Assembly (NCBI RefSeq): GCF_910585425.1
Contig: NZ_CAJUCP010000033.1
Location: 19,697 to 57,553 of the forward strand
DNA: 37,857 nucleotides
Direction: 5' to 3'
Source: an uncultured Acetatifactor sp.
Lineage (GTDB): Bacteria > Bacillota > Clostridia > Lachnospirales > Lachnospiraceae
The position numbers and the translations under genes are program-made. Positions within the stretch are counted from its first letter, which is position 1. Each line of letters begins with the position of its first letter. Under the pieces are notes generated by a model. The model was not told where the DNA came from. It did no database searches and worked only from the letters and a program-made list of their open reading frames with translations. Shown piece by piece: positions 23,558-31,077 of this stretch.

Positions 23558-25342
23558 ATGCCGGACTTTCATTTCACGAAAAGGGAACCAATCTATGAGG
23601 GCTGGTCTGATGACCGGAAATACTGTGCCACCGCGGAGCCGGAGGAAGGGCGTTCCCAGGGAACGAAATATTTCCTCCGCATCTCCCCCATGTCCCAGTA
23701 TGACAGGAAGCAGGCCGAATTCCGGATGATGGAGAAGGCTGCGGCCCTGGGCATCCCCATGTGCATGCCCCTGGCTTTCGGGGTCTGTGAGGAGGGTGTG
23801 TATTCGGTCCAGAGCTGGATCGAGGGGACAGGAGCGGAGGAAGCGGTGCCGATGCTGCCGGACAGCGGACAGTATGCCTACGGGCTGGAGGCCGGGCGCA
23901 TCCTTCGCAGGCTGCATTCCATCCCCCTTACAGAGGAACGGGAGGCGGGAGCTGCCCTGGAGGACTGGGAGACGCGGTTCAACCGGAAGATGGACACGAA
24001 GATCAGAAAATACAGGGAATGCCCCATACAGTATCCCGGGGGAGAGGCTTTTATCCGGTATATCGGGGAGAACCGCCATCTGCTGAAAGGCAGGCCCCAG
24101 ACCTGTCAGCACGGGGATTACCACATCGGGAACATGATGCTGGACGAAAGCGGACAGCTTTATGTAATCGATTTCAACCGGTTCGATATCGGGGATCCCT
24201 GGGAGGAGTTCAACCGTATCGTGTGGTGCGCCCAGGCCTCTCCGCTGTTCGCGTCCGGTATGGTGAACGGGTATTTTGAGGGCCATGTCCCGGAGGAATT
24301 CTGGAGGCTGCTCGCCCTCTACATCTCCAGCAATACCCTGTCCTCCATATACTGGGCAGTCCCTTTCGGGCAGAAGGAGATAGACACCATGCTGCGCCAG
24401 GCGGCGGAGGTGCTTCGGTGGTATGACGGCATGCGCAGCGTCGTGCCGTCCTGGTATTTCCAGGGATATTACCTGCAATGCATAGACGGAATACCGTATA
24501 AATTGAAAGGCCCCTTCGACTTTTCCTTCCTCCGTAAATACGGCAGGGTGTTTCAGGTATACGATGACCAGGACTCCGGCAATATCTGCTTCGGGACCGA
24601 GAGAGACGGAGAACGCTATTTCGTGAAGTTCGCGGGAGCTCCCACGGATCGGGGCACGGGCACGGCCCGGGAGGCAGTGGAGAGGCTGCGGGAAGCCTGG
24701 CCGGTCTACAGGAATCTGCGGCATGGGAGCCTGATCGAGCTGGTGGAGGCGGAAGAGATCGGAGGCGGGTTCGCGCTGGTATTCCGCTGGGCCCAGGGGG
24801 ACTGCATGGGCAGAATGTACCCGGCGGCCCACCGGAGGTTCATGGCGCTTCCCACGGAGAACCGGCTGCAGGTGTTCGGAGACATCCTGCGCTTTCTGGA
24901 ACATACGGCTTCCAGGGGATACGTGGCCATCGATTTCTACGATGGCAGCATCCTGTATGATTTTGACAAAGGAAAGACCACTGTCTGTGACATAGACTTT
25001 TTCCGCAGACAGCCTTGTGTCAACGACATGGGGAGGATGTGGGGGAGCTCCAGATTCCAGGCCCCGGAGGAATACCGGCTGGGGGCGGCAATCGATGAGG
25101 TGACCAATGTCTATACCGCGGGAGCGTTTGCTTTTGCGCTGTTTGGCGGATATGGGCGCACCCCGGACAGCTGGCAGTTGGGGGAGGGGCTTTTCGCCGT
25201 GGCCGCAAAAGCGGTGGAGGAGGACAGGAGCCTGCGCCAGCAGTCCCTGCGGCAGTTCAGGGAAGAGTGGGACAGTGGGCTTTTGGAAAAGGAGAGAGGA
25301 GACGACACAAATGAAGACAAAATGCGGATTGGATTGCAGTGA
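23558..25342 (+). CDS. Fusion of an APH-like phosphotransferase and a second protein-kinase-like domain
   Basis: A 594-aa protein with two kinase folds in one chain. Residues about 1-300 form an aminoglycoside/choline-kinase-like domain: catalytic loop HGDYHIGN (185-192) and metal-binding VIDFNRFDIGDP (D205). Residues about 315-575 look like a Ser/Thr-kinase-like domain: K357 in YFVKF, loop AIDFYDGSILYD (about 458-469), CDIDFF (D480) for DFG, and QAPEE with an Asp-containing VYTAGAFAFALF, resembling APE and helix F. The substrate is unknown; small-molecule phosphorylation or antibiotic inactivation is possible for the first half. The start follows GGTGGAGGAGG. The end overlaps the DUF3795 gene by 32 bases. 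Whether both halves are active cannot be told. Confidence 0.82.
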   Translation: MPDFHFTKREPIYEGWSDDRKYCATAEPEEGRSQGTKYFLRISPMSQYDRKQAEFRMMEKAAALGIPMCMPLAFGVCEEGVYSVQSWIEGTGAEEAVPMLPDSGQYAYGLEAGRILRRLHSIPLTEEREAGAALEDWETRFNRKMDTKIRKYRECPIQYPGGEAFIRYIGENRHLLKGRPQTCQHGDYHIGNMMLDESGQLYVIDFNRFDIGDPWEEFNRIVWCAQASPLFASGMVNGYFEGHVPEEFWRLLALYISSNTLSSIYWAVPFGQKEIDTMLRQAAEVLRWYDGMRSVVPSWYFQGYYLQCIDGIPYKLKGPFDFSFLRKYGRVFQVYDDQDSGNICFGTERDGERYFVKFAGAPTDRGTGTAREAVERLREAWPVYRNLRHGSLIELVEAEEIGGGFALVFRWAQGDCMGRMYPAAHRRFMALPTENRLQVFGDILRFLEHTASRGYVAIDFYDGSILYDFDKGKTTVCDIDFFRRQPCVNDMGRMWGSSRFQAPEEYRLGAAIDEVTNVYTAGAFAFALFGGYGRTPDSWQLGEGLFAVAAKAVEEDRSLRQQSLRQFREEWDSGLLEKERGDDTNEDKMRIGLQ

Positions 25343-25772
25343 ATGCGGATGTAAGGAGTGCGGCGGATGCACGGAGACAGGCGGGCGCCCCTTCGGAGGC
25401 ACTTGCATGATTGCGCTGTGCTGCGACGAAAAAGGCTGCGAGAACTGTGGCAGGTCCTTTGAGGCGCCCTGCAGGCTAAAGGAGGAGCTGATTGCGGAGT
25501 TCAATGCCCTGGGGATTGAAGACATGGAGGAGATCACCGACCTTTATGCGCTGAACGGGGCCTTCGTCAATCTGGCCTATACGCTTCCGGGCGGCCAGGA
25601 GATACGGTTCTGGGACGATGCCAGGGTATACCTGGGGAACCAGGTCCACAAGAAGGGGAGCGACAGATGCTACGGCCTCACGGCCGATGAGAACTACCTG
25701 CTGGTCTGTGAGTACGGCGAGGGCGGCTCGGACGCCGAGATTGTTGTATACAGGAGGCGGAAAAAGGGTTAG
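25311..25772 (+). CDS. DUF3795-type Cys-rich protein
   Basis: A 153-aa protein whose N-terminal ~60 residues carry a dense Cys pattern (CGLDCSECGCKECGGC, then CMIALCCDEKGCENCG and CRL). This suggests a zinc or iron-sulfur site as in DUF3795 proteins. The rest (about 70-153) is an alpha/beta region without motifs I recognise. GGAGAGAGGAG lies 8-18 bases before ATG 25311. Its start lies inside the kinase-fusion gene (32-base overlap), so the two are very likely translationally coupled and act together. Function unknown. Confidence 0.8.
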   Translation: MKTKCGLDCSECGCKECGGCTETGGRPFGGTCMIALCCDEKGCENCGRSFEAPCRLKEELIAEFNALGIEDMEEITDLYALNGAFVNLAYTLPGGQEIRFWDDARVYLGNQVHKKGSDRCYGLTADENYLLVCEYGEGGSDAEIVVYRRRKKG

Positions 25773-25872
25773 ATAAGGTTCCCAGGCCCGGAGGAAGTGG
25801 ACATTGGCTGACGGAAGTCAAGGGACATGGCAAGCGGCATGGCAGGGAAGCCTCGGCAGAGGGAGGAAGAGT

Positions 25873-25914
25873 GGCTGCCGCATCAGGGAAATCTGTTTTC
25901 CTGATGCGGCAGCC
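25873..25914. terminator. Long hairpin between convergent genes
   Basis: GGCTGCCGCATCAGG pairs with CCTGATGCGGCAGCC and the stem is extended by GAAA/TTTT around TCTG. It is a perfect stem of about 19 pairs between the DUF3795 gene and the convergent M42 gene. There is no strong T-run on either side, so it may work as a weak two-way terminator or an RNA-end stabiliser. Confidence 0.7.
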
Positions 25915-25931
25915 ATATCCAATCAAAGGGG

Positions 25932-26987
25932 CTACGGCCTCACAGGGCGGAAGTCGAAGCCCTTGTCCAACTCTTGGGACAGGCGCACTAAAAAGGCGCT
26001 GAGCAGCCGGACGCAGTCCTCGATGTCCTTCCAACTGCCCACCTCCACGGAGCTGTGCATGTACCGCAGAGGGATGGAGACCAGGGCCATGGGGATGCCC
26101 TCATCGGCCTGGTTCACCGTGTCGCCGTCCGTACCCGTGCGGCCTCCGGCGATTTCCCACTGTACCTTCATATCCAGCTCCTCCGCCACCTGCTTCAGCA
26201 GGGCGTTCAGCGGCTTGTTCACCGCAGAGCCCATGCACAGCACCGGCCCGCCGCCCAGCTTCACCTCCCCGGTGTCACCCGGATTGGTGCCGGGGGCGTC
26301 GCTGGCCCAGGTCACGTCCACGGCAATGCAGCAGTGGGGCTTCAAGCGCGCGGCGGCATGGTAAGCGCCCCGGCCTGTGGTCTCCTCGCCTGTGGTGGTG
26401 GCGGCGTAGATGCCCAGGGAAGCGCCCTGCTGCGCAGCCTCCCTGGCGGCCTCCAGCACCACGAAGGCTCCGGTGCGGTCGTCCAGGGCGCGGCAGGTGA
26501 AGCAGTCGTTCATCAGCTCCCTGACGGGCACGTCCGCGCAGACCATGTCGCCCACGGCCACTGCGGCAGCGGCTTCTTCTTTGGAAGCTGCCCCGATGTC
26601 CACCAGCAGGTCGGAGACATCTATCTTCTCCTTTTTCACCAGGTCCGAGGAGGTGGCGATGATGCCGTTGACCTTGCTGCCCTCATGCCAGACCTGCACC
26701 GGCGAGCCTATGTACAGCCTGGGGCTGACGCCGCCTGCCTTAGCCAGGTGGAGGCGGCCGGAGTCGTCGATATGGGTCACGATGAAGCCGATTTCATCGA
26801 TATGCCCGCACAACAGCACCCTGTGGGCGGCATCCGGATTCACGATGGAGACGGCATTGCCGCTGGGGTCTGTGAGCTGGGCGTGGGCGAAGGCCTTGCC
26901 GTAGGCGAGGGCCTTTTGCTGGATAGCCTCCTCGTATCCGCTGACGGATGGGGTGGAGAGCAGGTCTTTCAGGAATTCTCTGTTCAT
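25932..26987 (-). CDS. M42-family metallopeptidase (glutamyl/deblocking aminopeptidase type)
   Basis: A 351-aa cytoplasmic di-metal aminopeptidase; relatives form a 12-subunit tetrahedral shell and trim N-terminal residues from peptides. CGHIDEIGF supplies the first metal His and Asp, ALDDRTG the bridging Asp, TTTGEETTGRGAYHAA the catalytic Glu pair, VDVTWASD another ligand, and YMHSSVEVG the last His. The PDZ-like insert lies at about 70-160 (IGSPVQVWHEGSKVNG). Reading on the minus strand, AAGAGGACTGCTT precedes the ATG at 26987, so the upstream 30-residue extension of the open frame is not used. The gene downstream of the ClC gene on the minus strand is this one, 114 bases away; the two may share a transcript. 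Exact peptide preference is unknown. Confidence 0.93.
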   Translation of the reverse strand: MNREFLKDLLSTPSVSGYEEAIQQKALAYGKAFAHAQLTDPSGNAVSIVNPDAAHRVLLCGHIDEIGFIVTHIDDSGRLHLAKAGGVSPRLYIGSPVQVWHEGSKVNGIIATSSDLVKKEKIDVSDLLVDIGAASKEEAAAAVAVGDMVCADVPVRELMNDCFTCRALDDRTGAFVVLEAAREAAQQGASLGIYAATTTGEETTGRGAYHAAARLKPHCCIAVDVTWASDAPGTNPGDTGEVKLGGGPVLCMGSAVNKPLNALLKQVAEELDMKVQWEIAGGRTGTDGDTVNQADEGIPMALVSIPLRYMHSSVEVGSWKDIEDCVRLLSAFLVRLSQELDKGFDFRPVRP

Positions 26988-27101
26988 AAGCAGTCCTCTT
27001 TTCTTTGATAAGTCGTATGGCAGCAAATCTATTTGATGTGCAGTATGTATTGTACCACAGGAGAAAAAAGTTGGCAATGGAGCTGTCAGGCGTGAAGCAT
27101 T

Positions 27102-28358
27102 TCATCCCACCTTTTTATTGATAAAATCCGTCCTGTATTTCGAATACACGATTTTCTGGCTGTGATAGAGGCCGTGATATCCTGACAGCATGTAGCTGAA
27201 GGCCACGGTCAGCAGGAAATAGGGCATGCCCTCATAGCCGAACAGCTCGAAGCTGATGAGCAGGGAGCTGATAGGGCAGTTCGTGACGCCGCAGAAGAGG
27301 GCGGTCATGCCCACCGCCGTGCACAGGGAAGGAGCGAACCCGGTCAGGCTGCCGAAGAGACAGCCGAAGGCGGCCCCCACGCAAAAAGTGGGGACGATTT
27401 CCCCGCCCTTGTAGCCCGCCCCCAAAGTGGCGGCAGTGAAGAGCATCTTCAGGGCGAACATTTCCGGCGCGGCGGCGCTTTCCTCCATGCAGCGGATAAT
27501 CAGTTCGATGCCGGAGCCATTGTACCTCTGGCTGCCGGTCAGGAGCGTCAACAGGATGACGATACAGCCGCCTGCGAAGATGCGCAGATAGGGATTCGGA
27601 AAATGCTTGTGGTACAGCCGTTCCGACTGGTGCAGCAGGACGCAGAACAATATGCTCAACAGTGCACAGAGAGACGCTAAAACGATGACCCTGGCTCCGC
27701 TGCCCACCGTCAGCGGCGGAATGGCATCCAATGGGAAGGCTTCCGCGGGAACGCCGAGATGGGAAGCCACGGCGCAGGCAATCAGGGAGGCGATCACGCA
27801 GGGCACCAAAGCGGAATAGTGCATGATGCCCACGCTTACCACCTCCATGGAGAAGATGGCCGCCGCCATGGGCGTCCCGAAGAGGGCGGAAAAGGCGGCG
27901 CTCATGCTGCACATGGTCATGATATTCCTGTCCTTCTCGTCGAAGCCGAACCGTCTGCCGATGGCGCTCCCGATGCTGCCGCCCAGTTGCAGCGCGGCGC
28001 CCTCCCGGCCGGCGGAGCCGCCCAGCAGATGGGTGATCAGGGTGGAGAGGAAGATCAGCGGCGCCATGCGCAGGGGCAGCCTGTCGCCGGAATGGATGGA
28101 GGAGAGCACCAGGTTCGTCCCGCTGTCCTTTTCATGCTGGAGCAGGTGGTAAGCGCCTATGATGAGGAGGCCGCCGAAGGGCAGCAGCCAGATGAGCCAG
28201 GGGCGCTCCGCCCGGGACTGGGTGACGCCCGCCAGGCAGAAGTGGAAGAGGGTGCCCACAACCCCTACTGCGGTTCCCGAAATGGCGGCGAAGACAATCC
28301 ATTTCAGGGAGATTTTCAACTGTTGCAGATTTTCCAGGAGCCAGTCTCTTTTCTTCAT
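27102..28358 (-). CDS. ClC-family anion transporter, possibly of the fluoride/proton (CLC-F) clade
   Basis: A 418-aa polytopic membrane protein with about ten helices. GGSAGREGAALQLGG (113-127) is the ClC selectivity motif with the gating Glu119. MSAAFSALFGTPMAAAIFSMEV and GYKGGEIVPTFCVGAAFG are the other two family signatures. The first selectivity motif (GSGIP in chloride-type ClCs) is replaced by SGTNLV (79-84). As I recall, CLC-F fluoride/proton antiporters lack that Ser and carry a GxNL-type motif, so fluoride export is plausible but not proven. I looked for a fluoride riboswitch upstream on the minus strand and saw none. A good minus-strand promoter lies about 50 bases before the start. 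Confidence 0.88.
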   Translation of the reverse strand: MKKRDWLLENLQQLKISLKWIVFAAISGTAVGVVGTLFHFCLAGVTQSRAERPWLIWLLPFGGLLIIGAYHLLQHEKDSGTNLVLSSIHSGDRLPLRMAPLIFLSTLITHLLGGSAGREGAALQLGGSIGSAIGRRFGFDEKDRNIMTMCSMSAAFSALFGTPMAAAIFSMEVVSVGIMHYSALVPCVIASLIACAVASHLGVPAEAFPLDAIPPLTVGSGARVIVLASLCALLSILFCVLLHQSERLYHKHFPNPYLRIFAGGCIVILLTLLTGSQRYNGSGIELIIRCMEESAAAPEMFALKMLFTAATLGAGYKGGEIVPTFCVGAAFGCLFGSLTGFAPSLCTAVGMTALFCGVTNCPISSLLISFELFGYEGMPYFLLTVAFSYMLSGYHGLYHSQKIVYSKYRTDFINKKVG

Positions 28359-28407
28359 GGGCGGATCCGTCCCTTCCTTTTATCGTTGTAATCTGATTGG
28401 TGCATCA

Positions 28408-28436
28408 ATCATATCATCTTATCCCTTTTTTGACAA
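28408..28436 (-). promoter_or_regulatory. Minus-strand promoter of the ClC gene
   Basis: On the minus strand: TTGTCA (28436-28431), 17-base spacer, TATGAT (28413-28408). It is 50 bases upstream of the ClC start codon, divergent from the RiPP island. Confidence 0.78.
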
Positions 28437-28578
28437 GGCAGGATCCGCTGCGGGATGGCGGTATTTGGGGCCGGAACGAGGAAATGAGGCAACGGGCAGG
28501 CATAAGATTTCCACAAAAGGGATTGAATGTGATTTTGTTTCGTTACTGGGAACTGGGTGAAAGGGACTTAAAAAATGT

Positions 28579-28608
28579 TTGACAGCCCTGTTTCCGTATG
28601 TTTATTAT
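28579..28608 (+). promoter_or_regulatory. Promoter candidate P1 of the RiPP island
   Basis: TTGACA (28579-28584), 18-base spacer, TATTAT (28603-28608). It closely resembles P2 122 bases downstream over about 45 bases, including TTGACAG-n-CTG, CGTATGTT and a following GGGAA-ATGG, as if the element had been duplicated. Confidence 0.65.
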
Positions 28609-28700
28609 GTCAGTTGTGGGAAATGGTGTATAAAGACAGTTCTTAAGCTATTATAGTGCTACAATTTAAAGGTAGAAGACAGAGATGGCTTATAAAAACA

Positions 28701-28729
28701 TTGACAGTTCTGCACGCGTATGTTAATAT
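28701..28729 (+). promoter_or_regulatory. Promoter candidate P2 of the RiPP island
   Basis: TTGACA (28701-28706), 17-base spacer, TAATAT (28724-28729). Transcription should begin near 28736, just before mutually exclusive hairpins and about 260 bases upstream of the radical SAM gene. Confidence 0.75.
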
Positions 28730-28749
28730 GATATTGGAAATATGGGAAT

Positions 28750-28789
28750 GGTTCGGGGAACCGTAACAGTGGGGACGAGGTTCCTTTTT
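28750..28789 (+). terminator. Terminator/attenuator in the island leader
   Basis: GGAACC (28757-28762) can pair with GGTTCC (28779-28784) followed by TTTTT, an intrinsic terminator shape. The same GAACC can instead pair with GGTTC at 28750-28754. The two stems cannot coexist, which is the usual architecture of attenuation control. Confidence 0.5.
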
Positions 28790-28835
28790 GATTATACTAT
28801 TCCTTTCGGCTACGGTATGTATGGTGGTATTATCT

Positions 28836-28865
28836 GTAATCCATCATATTTTGGATACATTTTTT
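28836..28865 (+). terminator. Second weak terminator-like hairpin in the island leader
   Basis: ATCCA (28839-28843) pairs with TGGAT (28852-28856), extended by GT/AC around a bulged A, then ATTTTTTT. The stem is short. The remaining leader to 28993 has a three-codon-plus-start ORF (ATG TCG CTA ATT TGA, 28889-28903) behind a strong GGGGGAGGG, and no other feature I can name. Confidence 0.4.
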
Positions 28866-28993
28866 AGAACAAAGATTGGGGGAGGGATATGTCGCTAATT
28901 TGAATAAAGGTGTTGTCAGGTTGTAAAATGGGGTGTTATGCTTTAAAAAGGTACTGTTGTTCAAGATGGATATGATGAGGTCAAGAGGGTAAA

Positions 28994-30334
28994 ATGGAAT
29001 TCAAGTATTCAAAGTATAACCATTGCATCACAAACAAACATGGCGAATTGCTTATCTACAATTCATATAGTAATAGTTTTGTTAAGATAAGAGGAGATAA
29101 AAATAAAAGAATTCAAGAATCAATTCTTAATCTTGCAAAAGTTTCAGATTTTACGAAAAAGGAAAATGATAAACTTAGAGAATACGGTATTATTGTTCCT
29201 TGTGATGAAAATGAAACTGTGAAATTAAAGATTCGATATCAGGAGATAGTTAATAATGGATGTTTGGCTTTTACTATTTTACCCACAGAACAGTGTAATT
29301 ATCGCTGTAGATATTGCAATGAACCTTTCAAAAAAAGTGGAATGACGAAAGAACTGCAGGATGGCTTGATTAAATATATACGCTCCAACATTCATAAGTA
29401 TAACCGATTGGATGTAGCTTGGTTTGGCGGAGAACCTTTATTGGCAGCAGATGATATTGAGTATATGACAAAAGGATTCCTTGAAATCTGTCGGGCATAC
29501 CGAATTCCGTATACGGCTAACATCACTACAAATGGATACATGTTGACTTCGGAAATGGTTAAGAGGATGTTAAAATGTCATGTGACATCCTATCAAGTCA
29601 CAGTGGACGGCCTTGAGGGTACACATAACTTCCAAAAACCTTTGGCAGGTGGGGGAGATACATATCAAACTGTTCTTCATAATTTGCAGGATATAAGGGA
29701 TTATATTAAAACTAAAATGATACGAATCATAATTCGTACGAACATCACAAAGGACATATATAATCAGTTTGATCAGTACCTTGACTTTTATCAAAAGGAA
29801 TTCGGTCAAGACGAACGGTTTTCTTTCTTTTTCCGTCCGGCTATGGATTGGGGGGGAGAGGCAGTTAAGGGTATTTCGAATCAGCTGGTAGATGACAAGA
29901 TTATTGATGAGGTTTATAAAAAAATTATAGCTACAGAAAAACTTAAAAGGTTTGATAGCCATAGGGGGTTTTTCACACCAGGTGGTACTACATGCGCAGC
30001 TGCAAAGCTTAATTTCTTTACACTGGAGCCTGATGGGAAAGTGCATAAATGTAGCCAGATTTTTGACGATGATTTTGATACATGTATAGGGCGACTGACA
30101 GAGGACGGCAATTTGGTCATTGATGAGGCTAAACATGCGAAGTGGTTATTGGAGAGAACGAGCTGCGATAATTTAGATTGTTATTTTGGAGGAAACTGTT
30201 TATCTGAATTTTGTCCTAAACTACGGATAAAAGGGGATTTAAGGAAAAATTGTCCTCATGAAATGAAAAATATAGATTTGGTTATGCAGTTATTGGATTT
30301 GGATGCGAACACATATGTCATTGTAGATATATAA
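28994..30334 (+). CDS. Radical SAM/SPASM peptide maturase (CcpM-like)
   Basis: A 446-aa enzyme expected to use S-adenosylmethionine and iron-sulfur clusters to install a modification, for example a thioether, in the Cys-rich peptides encoded downstream. The N-terminal ~85 residues may be the precursor-recognition part. The radical SAM cluster motif is C101-x3-C105-x2-C108 (CNYRCRYC), with GGEP at 145-148. The C-terminal SPASM region has seven Cys (334, 353, 391, 396, 402, 407, 420), the spacing expected for two auxiliary [4Fe-4S] clusters. The gene order with an acyl-carrier-like protein and Cys-rich peptides matches my memory of TIGRFAM 'Cys-rich peptide radical SAM maturase CcpM'. AAGAGGG precedes the ATG. 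The gene is AT-rich, unlike the flanking chromosome. Confidence 0.9.
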   Translation: MEFKYSKYNHCITNKHGELLIYNSYSNSFVKIRGDKNKRIQESILNLAKVSDFTKKENDKLREYGIIVPCDENETVKLKIRYQEIVNNGCLAFTILPTEQCNYRCRYCNEPFKKSGMTKELQDGLIKYIRSNIHKYNRLDVAWFGGEPLLAADDIEYMTKGFLEICRAYRIPYTANITTNGYMLTSEMVKRMLKCHVTSYQVTVDGLEGTHNFQKPLAGGGDTYQTVLHNLQDIRDYIKTKMIRIIIRTNITKDIYNQFDQYLDFYQKEFGQDERFSFFFRPAMDWGGEAVKGISNQLVDDKIIDEVYKKIIATEKLKRFDSHRGFFTPGGTTCAAAKLNFFTLEPDGKVHKCSQIFDDDFDTCIGRLTEDGNLVIDEAKHAKWLLERTSCDNLDCYFGGNCLSEFCPKLRIKGDLRKNCPHEMKNIDLVMQLLDLDANTYVIVDI

Positions 30335-30343
30335 GGAGTTATA

Positions 30344-30622
30344 ATGACCATGGATTATAAGGAAGTATATCTAATAGTGAAAGAGGCTTTTGAACAGGCA
30401 GGAATTGTTTTTTCTCCCGACGATGACGATTTGGTATTAAGTGAATATATTACTGATTCGATACAATACATTACATCAATTGTTAATATAGAGAATGCAT
30501 TAGATATTGAAGTTCCAGACGAGTATCTATTACCAGAAAGAATGAGTACGCTTAAGGCTTTTAGCGAAGCTTTGACAGACTTGATGAAAGGGAATGATGC
30601 CAATGATGATTGGGATGATTAA
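30344..30622 (+). CDS. Acyl-carrier-related protein of the peptide maturation system
   Basis: A 92-aa small acidic protein of acyl carrier type. The segment LVLSEYITDSIQYITSIVNIENALDIEVPDEYL has the helix-loop-DS(I/L)-helix pattern of carrier proteins. Ser39 (D38-S39-I40) is the predicted phosphopantetheine site, with Ile replacing the usual Leu. The protein ends in an acidic DANDDWDD tail. AAGGAG seven bases before ATG 30344 fixes the start, only 9 bases after the maturase stop, so it is co-transcribed. Acyl-carrier-related proteins are part of the Clo7bot peptide systems as I recall them. What it carries, or whether it is loaded at all, is unknown, and no synthetase or phosphopantetheinyl transferase is nearby. 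Confidence 0.82.
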   Translation: MTMDYKEVYLIVKEAFEQAGIVFSPDDDDLVLSEYITDSIQYITSIVNIENALDIEVPDEYLLPERMSTLKAFSEALTDLMKGNDANDDWDD

Positions 30623-30644
30623 TTTTAGAAGGGGGGTGCCGACA

Positions 30645-30797
30645 ATGAAAAAAAACTTAAAAAAGAAAAAAAGAAGTTCTGATAATAAGGACACAACAAA
30701 ACAATTAATGAGAGCAAATTGGTTATATTGTTATATTAATGAAAGCTCACAATGTCAATGTAGATATACTGGTTGCACAGCGCAGTGTCAATGCTGA
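30645..30797 (+). CDS. Cys-rich RiPP precursor peptide A
   Basis: 50 aa, behind GAAGGGGGG with ATG 30645. The leader (about 1-25) is Lys-rich: it opens MKKNLKKKKRSSDNKD and is followed by TTKQLMRAN. The predicted core starts near WLYCY and has Cys at 29, 37, 39, 44, 48 and 50, ending exactly in Cys. The core reads NESSQCQCRYTGCTAQCQC and is closely matched by peptide B. The likely substrate relation is that the radical SAM maturase modifies Cys-containing residues, the leader is removed (probably by the subtilisin-type protease), and the ABC exporters secrete the product. The frame is open upstream to 30594, but the real start is set by the ribosome-binding site. No known bacteriocin family is recognised beyond the Clo7bot-like pattern. 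Confidence 0.85.
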   Translation: MKKNLKKKKRSSDNKDTTKQLMRANWLYCYINESSQCQCRYTGCTAQCQC

Positions 30798-30829
30798 ATA
30801 GCAATTCTTGACAACGAGGAGGTTGGAGG

Positions 30830-30979
30830 ATGAAAAAAAAATTAAAAAAACGTAAATCAGTGTCTGGAAGTTATGCATTGAAGCCATTGAAAAAGCCTGT
30901 TATGTTACAGTGTTATCTCAATGAATGTTCTCAGTGTCAGTGTTCATTTACTGGTTGTGTAGCACAGTGTAAATGCTGA
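30830..30979 (+). CDS. Cys-rich RiPP precursor peptide B
   Basis: 49 aa, 32 bases after peptide A. Start ATG 30830 follows GAGGAGGTTGGAGG, a very strong ribosome-binding region. The leader MKKKLKKRKS is again Lys-rich and continues VSGSYALKPLKKPVM. The core has Cys at 28, 33, 36, 38, 43, 47 and 49 and aligns with peptide A without gaps: CY(L/I)NE(C/S)SQCQC(S/R)(F/Y)TGC(V/T)AQC(K/Q)C. Differences within the core are conservative except Cys33, which is Ser in A. The leaders differ more than the cores, so selection appears to act on the core. It ends in Cys. Two divergent cores could give a two-component or variant product. Confidence 0.85.
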   Translation: MKKKLKKRKSVSGSYALKPLKKPVMLQCYLNECSQCQCSFTGCVAQCKC

Positions 30980-31020
30980 TTAAGTTAATAATCAAAAGAA
31001 TCATTAGTCTAGAAATACAG

Positions 31021-31062
31021 AGCGGTATCATCTTATTCAGTAGAAGTTGATACCGCTGTTTT
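31021..31062 (+). terminator. Hairpin between precursor and exporter genes, attenuator candidate
   Basis: A perfect 10-pair stem AGCGGTATCA (31021-31030) / TGATACCGCT (31048-31057) is followed by GTTTT. Partial termination here would give much more precursor mRNA than exporter mRNA, which suits a peptide-production operon. The ABC gene starts 16 bases later. Confidence 0.75.
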
Positions 31063-31077
31063 AAAAAGGTGCGGAAG

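Noticed and set aside
25804..27008. Plus-strand open frames across the M42 gene
   Set aside because: Antisense to a gene with all M42 metal ligands; they lack ribosome-binding sites.
28359..28440. Fluoride (crcB) riboswitch before the ClC gene
   Set aside because: The leader on the minus strand is only about 45 bases from the promoter to the start codon, too short, and I found none of the conserved core.
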